64,000 bases of DNA from Sporanaerobacter acetigenes DSM 13106 (GTDB lineage Bacteria; Bacillota; Clostridia; Tissierellales; Sporanaerobacteraceae): the NCBI RefSeq assembly GCF_900130025.1, contig NZ_FQXR01000009.1:1-64000 (forward strand). Reading direction: 5' to 3'. Position numbers and translations under genes: made by a program. This document shows, piece by piece, positions 61,165-64,000 of the stretch (position 1 is the stretch's first letter; the number at the start of each line of letters is the position of its first letter). The notes beneath the pieces are model-generated. The model saw only the letters and a program-made list of their open reading frames with translations, ran no database searches and was not told the DNA's origin.

Positions 61165-62112
61165 ATGAACTTAAGCGGAAGTGGCATGAAAGTATTTACT
61201 GGAAATGCTAACAGAGAATTGGCTTTAAAGATTTGCAGTGAGTTAGGAGTGCCTCTTGGAGATTGTGAAGTTGGAACTTTTAGTGATGGAGAAATAACAG
61301 TAAATATCAATGAAACTGTTAGAGGATACGATGTATTTCTAATTCAACCAACTTGTCCACCTGTAAATGACAATTTGATGGAAACATTGATCTTAATGGA
61401 TGGCTTAAAGAGAGCTTCAGCTGGAAGAATTACTGCTGTTGTTCCCTACTATGGCTATGCTAGACAGGATAGAAAAACTAAGGCAAGAGAGCCTATAACA
61501 GCTAAACTTGTAGCTGATATATTAACTAGAGCTGGTGCCGATAGAGTGCTTACTATGGATTTACATGCGGGACAAATTCAGGGATACTTTGATATACCTG
61601 TAGATCATTTGGTAGGAGTTCCAATTCTTGCAGAGTATTTTAAAAATATAGTCGATGAAGAAACAGTAGTGGTTTCTCCTGATTTGGGAGGAGTTTCAAG
61701 AGCTAGAAATTTTGCAAATCTTTTAGATTTACCTATAGCTATTATAGAAAAGAGAAGACCAAAAGCTAATGTTTCAGAAGTTATGAATGTAATTGGTGAT
61801 ATTGAAGGGAAAAATGTAATTATTGTTGATGATATTATAGATACTGCTGGTACTATAACAAAGGCAGCTCAGGTACTTAAGAATTTTGGGGCATTGAAAG
61901 TTTATGCTTGTGCGACTCATCCAATCCTTTCTGGACCAGCTGTTGAAAGAATTGACAATTCTGAAATTGAAAAATTTGTTGTTACGGATACGATACCTCT
62001 TTCAGAGGAAAAGAAAATAGATAAAATTGAAGTTGTAAGCGTAGCACCAATATTTGCTGAAGCTATAAAGAGAATATATAGCAATGAATCTGTAAGTAAA
62101 TTGTTTGATTAG
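61165..62112 (+). CDS. prs: Ribose-phosphate pyrophosphokinase
   Basis: A 315-residue PRPP synthetase, which feeds purine, pyrimidine, His and Trp synthesis. Catalytic markers are [20 protein letters not shown] (about 92-111), [18 protein letters not shown] (about 130-147) and the PRPP loop [15 protein letters not shown] (about 213-227). GGAGG lies 8 bases before the ATG, 17 bases after glmU. PRPP is also the effector of PurR encoded just upstream. Confidence 0.97.
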   Translation: MNLSGSGMKVFTGNANRELALKICSELGVPLGDCEVGTFSDGEITVNINETVRGYDVFLIQPTCPPVNDNLMETLILMDGLKRASAGRITAVVPYYGYARQDRKTKAREPITAKLVADILTRAGADRVLTMDLHAGQIQGYFDIPVDHLVGVPILAEYFKNIVDEETVVVSPDLGGVSRARNFANLLDLPIAIIEKRRPKANVSEVMNVIGDIEGKNVIIVDDIIDTAGTITKAAQVLKNFGALKVYACATHPILSGPAVERIDNSEIEKFVVTDTIPLSEEKKIDKIEVVSVAPIFAEAIKRIYSNESVSKLFD

Positions 62113-62127
62113 TTAGGGGCTGATATT

Positions 62128-62709
62128 TTGTATGCAGTTGTAGGCCTTGGGAATCCAGGAAAAGAGTATGAAAATACTAGACACAATATAGGATTTGATA
62201 CTGTAGAATTATTGGCTCAGAGAAATAATATAAATATAAATAAAATTAAGTTTAAGGCAGTTTATGGTGAAGGACAGATAGGAAATCAAAAAATTATACT
62301 GATAAAACCACAAACTTATATGAATAATAGTGGTATGAGTGTACTAGAATTATATAAGTTCTATAAAATACCTATAGAAAAAATCATAGTAGTAGTTGAC
62401 GATATAGATATACAATTTGGGACTATAAGGATTAAAAGAAAAGGAAGTGCTGGTACCCATAATGGTATGAAATCCATTATATATCATTTGCAAAATGATG
62501 ATTTTCCAAGAGTTAAAGTAGGAATAGGCAGTCCAAAACCTGGTCAAGATTTAGCCCAATTTGTACTTAGTAGATTTAGCAAGGAAGAAAGACAAACTAT
62601 AGATCATACAATAGAACTTGCTTGTGAGGCTATTGAAACTACTATAAATAAAGATTTAAATAATGCAATGAATATTTACAATTCAAAAGACACCAAGGCC
62701 CAGGAATAA
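62128..62709 (+). CDS. pth: Peptidyl-tRNA hydrolase
   Basis: A 193-residue Pth, which frees tRNA from stalled peptidyl-tRNA. Active-site residues lie in GLGNPGKEYENTRHNIGFD (His about 20 and Asn about 10), KPQTYMNNSG, the Asp in VVVDDIDIQFG (about 92) and KGSAGTHNGMKSI. TTG start; the ribosome site AGGGGC is 10 bases upstream. It follows prs by 15 bases. A hairpin separates it from mfd. Confidence 0.95.
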   Translation: MYAVVGLGNPGKEYENTRHNIGFDTVELLAQRNNININKIKFKAVYGEGQIGNQKIILIKPQTYMNNSGMSVLELYKFYKIPIEKIIVVVDDIDIQFGTIRIKRKGSAGTHNGMKSIIYHLQNDDFPRVKVGIGSPKPGQDLAQFVLSRFSKEERQTIDHTIELACEAIETTINKDLNNAMNIYNSKDTKAQE

Positions 62710-62730
62710 ACCTGGGCTTAAGGTGTTTTA
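62690..62730 (+). terminator. Hairpin between pth and mfd
   Basis: GCCCAGG (62698-62704) pairs with CCTGGGC (62711-62717), extended by ACACC/GGTGT, and is followed by TTTTA. It overlaps the end of pth. Confidence 0.75.
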
Positions 62731-62745
62731 GAAGGAGCTGATCAG

Positions 62746-64000
62746 ATGCCACAAAATATGTTTATAGATCCACTGAAAAGTATGTCTTCCTATAACAAAT
62801 TAATAGATGCAATAGAGTCTAAAACTAGTACTATAAGTATTCATGGCTTAAGTGAAGAGAACATAGGGCATTTAGCTTATGGGTTAAATAAGCATACACA
62901 AAGACAAATATTAATTATAACAAGTAATGAGATTAAAGCTAAAAAAATATTTGAAGATTTAAAAAATTTCGACAACAATTTTGTGGAAAATTATCCTTCA
63001 AGAGATTTAGTTTTTTATGATATTGATGCTTTTAGTTATGAAACAACTCATGAGAGAATTAAAGTACTATCGAGGCTAAATAATGGTGAAAATATTGTCG
63101 TGGTTACATATGTAGAAGCATTGCTTAACAAGGTTGTGAATAGCAATATTTTTGATAGTTATACTGAAGAATTAAAGTATGGGGAAGTTATAGATTTAGA
63201 CAATCTTTTGAATGGCTTTGTGATAAAAGGCTATGAAAGAGTAAATATGGTAGAAGGAAAGGGACAATTTAGTTTAAGAGGTGGGATTATAGATTTTTTC
63301 CCTGTAAATAGTGAGAATCCCTATAGAATAGAGTTATTTGATGATGAAATTGATTCTATAAGAACTTTTGATATAGCAACTCAAAGATCTATTGAAAAGA
63401 TTTTTTCTGTCTCAATTCCTCCAGCAAAAGAGATATTAATATTAGAGGAGTTCAAGGATGAAGTTGTTTCTTCTATTGATAGAGATTTAAAAAATATATT
63501 GAAAAAATTTCAAAAAAGTGCCAAAGAAAAGGATAAGTTAGAAGAAAAGTTTTCAAAATACATGGAAATTGTGAGGGAAGGACTAAATATAAATAATGTA
63601 GATATGATTGTTCCTTATATTCCTGAAGACTATGTAGGAAATATTATTGACTATTTAAATGATGATAGTCTGATTTTAATAGATGAACCAAGAAGAATGG
63701 AAGAAAAACTAGAAGATTTGAACAATGAATTTATACTTAAATTTACTGATGTATTTGAAGGTGGAGAATTATTATCTGAACATGATAAAATATATCATGA
63801 TTTTGATGTAGTATATAAATCTATGAGAAAACACATTTGTATAACTACTTCAGCCCTTTTAAATTCTGATTCGAAATTTGTTTCCAACACTATATTAAAC
63901 TTTACAACTAAAGGGATGCAATCTTTTCACAACAAGATAGAATTTTTAGTGGAAGAGTTAAATCACTATAAGTATAGGGGATATAAGACTATTATATTGT
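62746..64000 (+). CDS. mfd: Transcription-repair coupling factor Mfd, N-terminal part (cut by window end)
   Basis: The first 418 residues of Mfd; the full protein is about 1,170 residues and continues past the window. This part is the UvrB-like module that recruits UvrA: SISIHGLSEENIGHLAYGL, a YDIDAFSYETTHERIKVL stretch (family form PAxExxPYE), TYVEALLNKV, and GQFSLRGGIIDFFPVNSENPYRIELFDDEIDSIRTFD (in part: GGIIDFFPVN, PYRIELFDDE). The helicase and RNA polymerase-interacting domains are outside. GAAGGAG lies 8 bases before the ATG. Mfd after pth is the usual Firmicutes order. Confidence 0.93.
   Translation, partial: MPQNMFIDPLKSMSSYNKLIDAIESKTSTISIHGLSEENIGHLAYGLNKHTQRQILIITSNEIKAKKIFEDLKNFDNNFVENYPSRDLVFYDIDAFSYETTHERIKVLSRLNNGENIVVVTYVEALLNKVVNSNIFDSYTEELKYGEVIDLDNLLNGFVIKGYERVNMVEGKGQFSLRGGIIDFFPVNSENPYRIELFDDEIDSIRTFDIATQRSIEKIFSVSIPPAKEILILEEFKDEVVSSIDRDLKNILKKFQKSAKEKDKLEEKFSKYMEIVREGLNINNVDMIVPYIPEDYVGNIIDYLNDDSLILIDEPRRMEEKLEDLNNEFILKFTDVFEGGELLSEHDKIYHDFDVVYKSMRKHICITTSALLNSDSKFVSNTILNFTTKGMQSFHNKIEFLVEELNHYKYRGYKTIIL

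Noticed and set aside
1-64000. Search for tRNA, rRNA, CRISPR, toxin-antitoxin and restriction genes
   Set aside because: No supporting sequence was seen for any of these in the window.

Overview
The window is AT-rich, gene-dense DNA from an anaerobic low-GC Gram-positive bacterium, most likely a member of the Clostridia or Tissierellia. The support is T-box leaders on trpB and tyrS, GTG/TTG starts behind strong AGGAGG sites, an anaerobic (cbi-type) cobalamin operon, superoxide reductase instead of superoxide dismutase, a crotonase plus 3-hydroxybutyryl-CoA dehydrogenase pair, and the Firmicutes order purR-spoVG-glmU-prs-pth-mfd. Several peptidases (two M19 dipeptidases, a P1 and an M55 peptidase) hint at amino-acid or peptide fermentation. 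The species is not identifiable from sequence alone. No rRNA, tRNA, CRISPR array or prophage was seen; the only transposon trace is an IS66 transposase tail at the left edge.

Layout. 1-2.9 kb: IS66 end, an ECF sigma / membrane anti-sigma pair, and a degraded stretch between two look-alike hairpins. 2.9-7.5 kb: DUF819 membrane protein, M19 dipeptidase, EamA transporter, a membrane-anchored J-domain protein and a zinc-ribbon membrane protein. 7.6-11.3 kb (minus strand): hypB, a large iron-sulfur flavoprotein and hypA. 11.4-13.2 kb: P1 peptidase and a HutD-like protein. 13.2-15.4 kb: a small FimB/RecV-sized tyrosine recombinase and a c-di-GMP phosphodiesterase, divergent around a 146-bp segment bounded by exact 20-bp inverted repeats. 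This is a candidate invertible promoter switch and the most interesting element of the window. 15.4-28.2 kb: cytoplasmic-looking zinc phospholipase C, Mn-riboswitch-controlled cation antiporter with methylglyoxal synthase, M55 peptidase, CvfB, T-box-controlled stand-alone trpB, RNase H, dCMP deaminase, a diguanylate cyclase, second M19 dipeptidase, CapA-like protein and patatin.

28.3-39.0 kb: a cobalamin-riboswitch-controlled operon of thirteen tightly packed genes (cbiP-cbiB-cobD-cbiA-C-D-E-T-F-G-H-J plus a Cys-rich protein). It makes cobyrinic acid intermediates from cobalt-precorrin-3 onward and starts the lower-ligand arm. Its CbiP lacks the glutaminase half, and cbiL and a cobalt chelatase are not in the cluster. 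39.1-46.4 kb: a second Mn riboswitch with a GDT1-family exporter, peroxiredoxin, NUDIX hydrolase, MarR/MATE efflux pair with tandem operators, CAP-domain secreted protein, tyrS with T-box, and superoxide reductase. 46.6-58 kb: RNA methyltransferase, chemoreceptor, an unknown membrane-anchored protein, PAS-PP2C phosphatase, ATP-grasp protein, pgi, a Rex-type operator with crt-hbd, LCP protein and murC. 58.4-64 kb: purR, spoVG, glmU, prs, pth and the start of mfd.

Recurring themes are metal homeostasis (two yybP-ykoY riboswitches, hyp genes, cobalt corrin synthesis), oxygen and redox defence (SOR, peroxiredoxin, Rex-like site) and c-di-GMP signalling (one cyclase, one phosphodiesterase with a possible phase switch).
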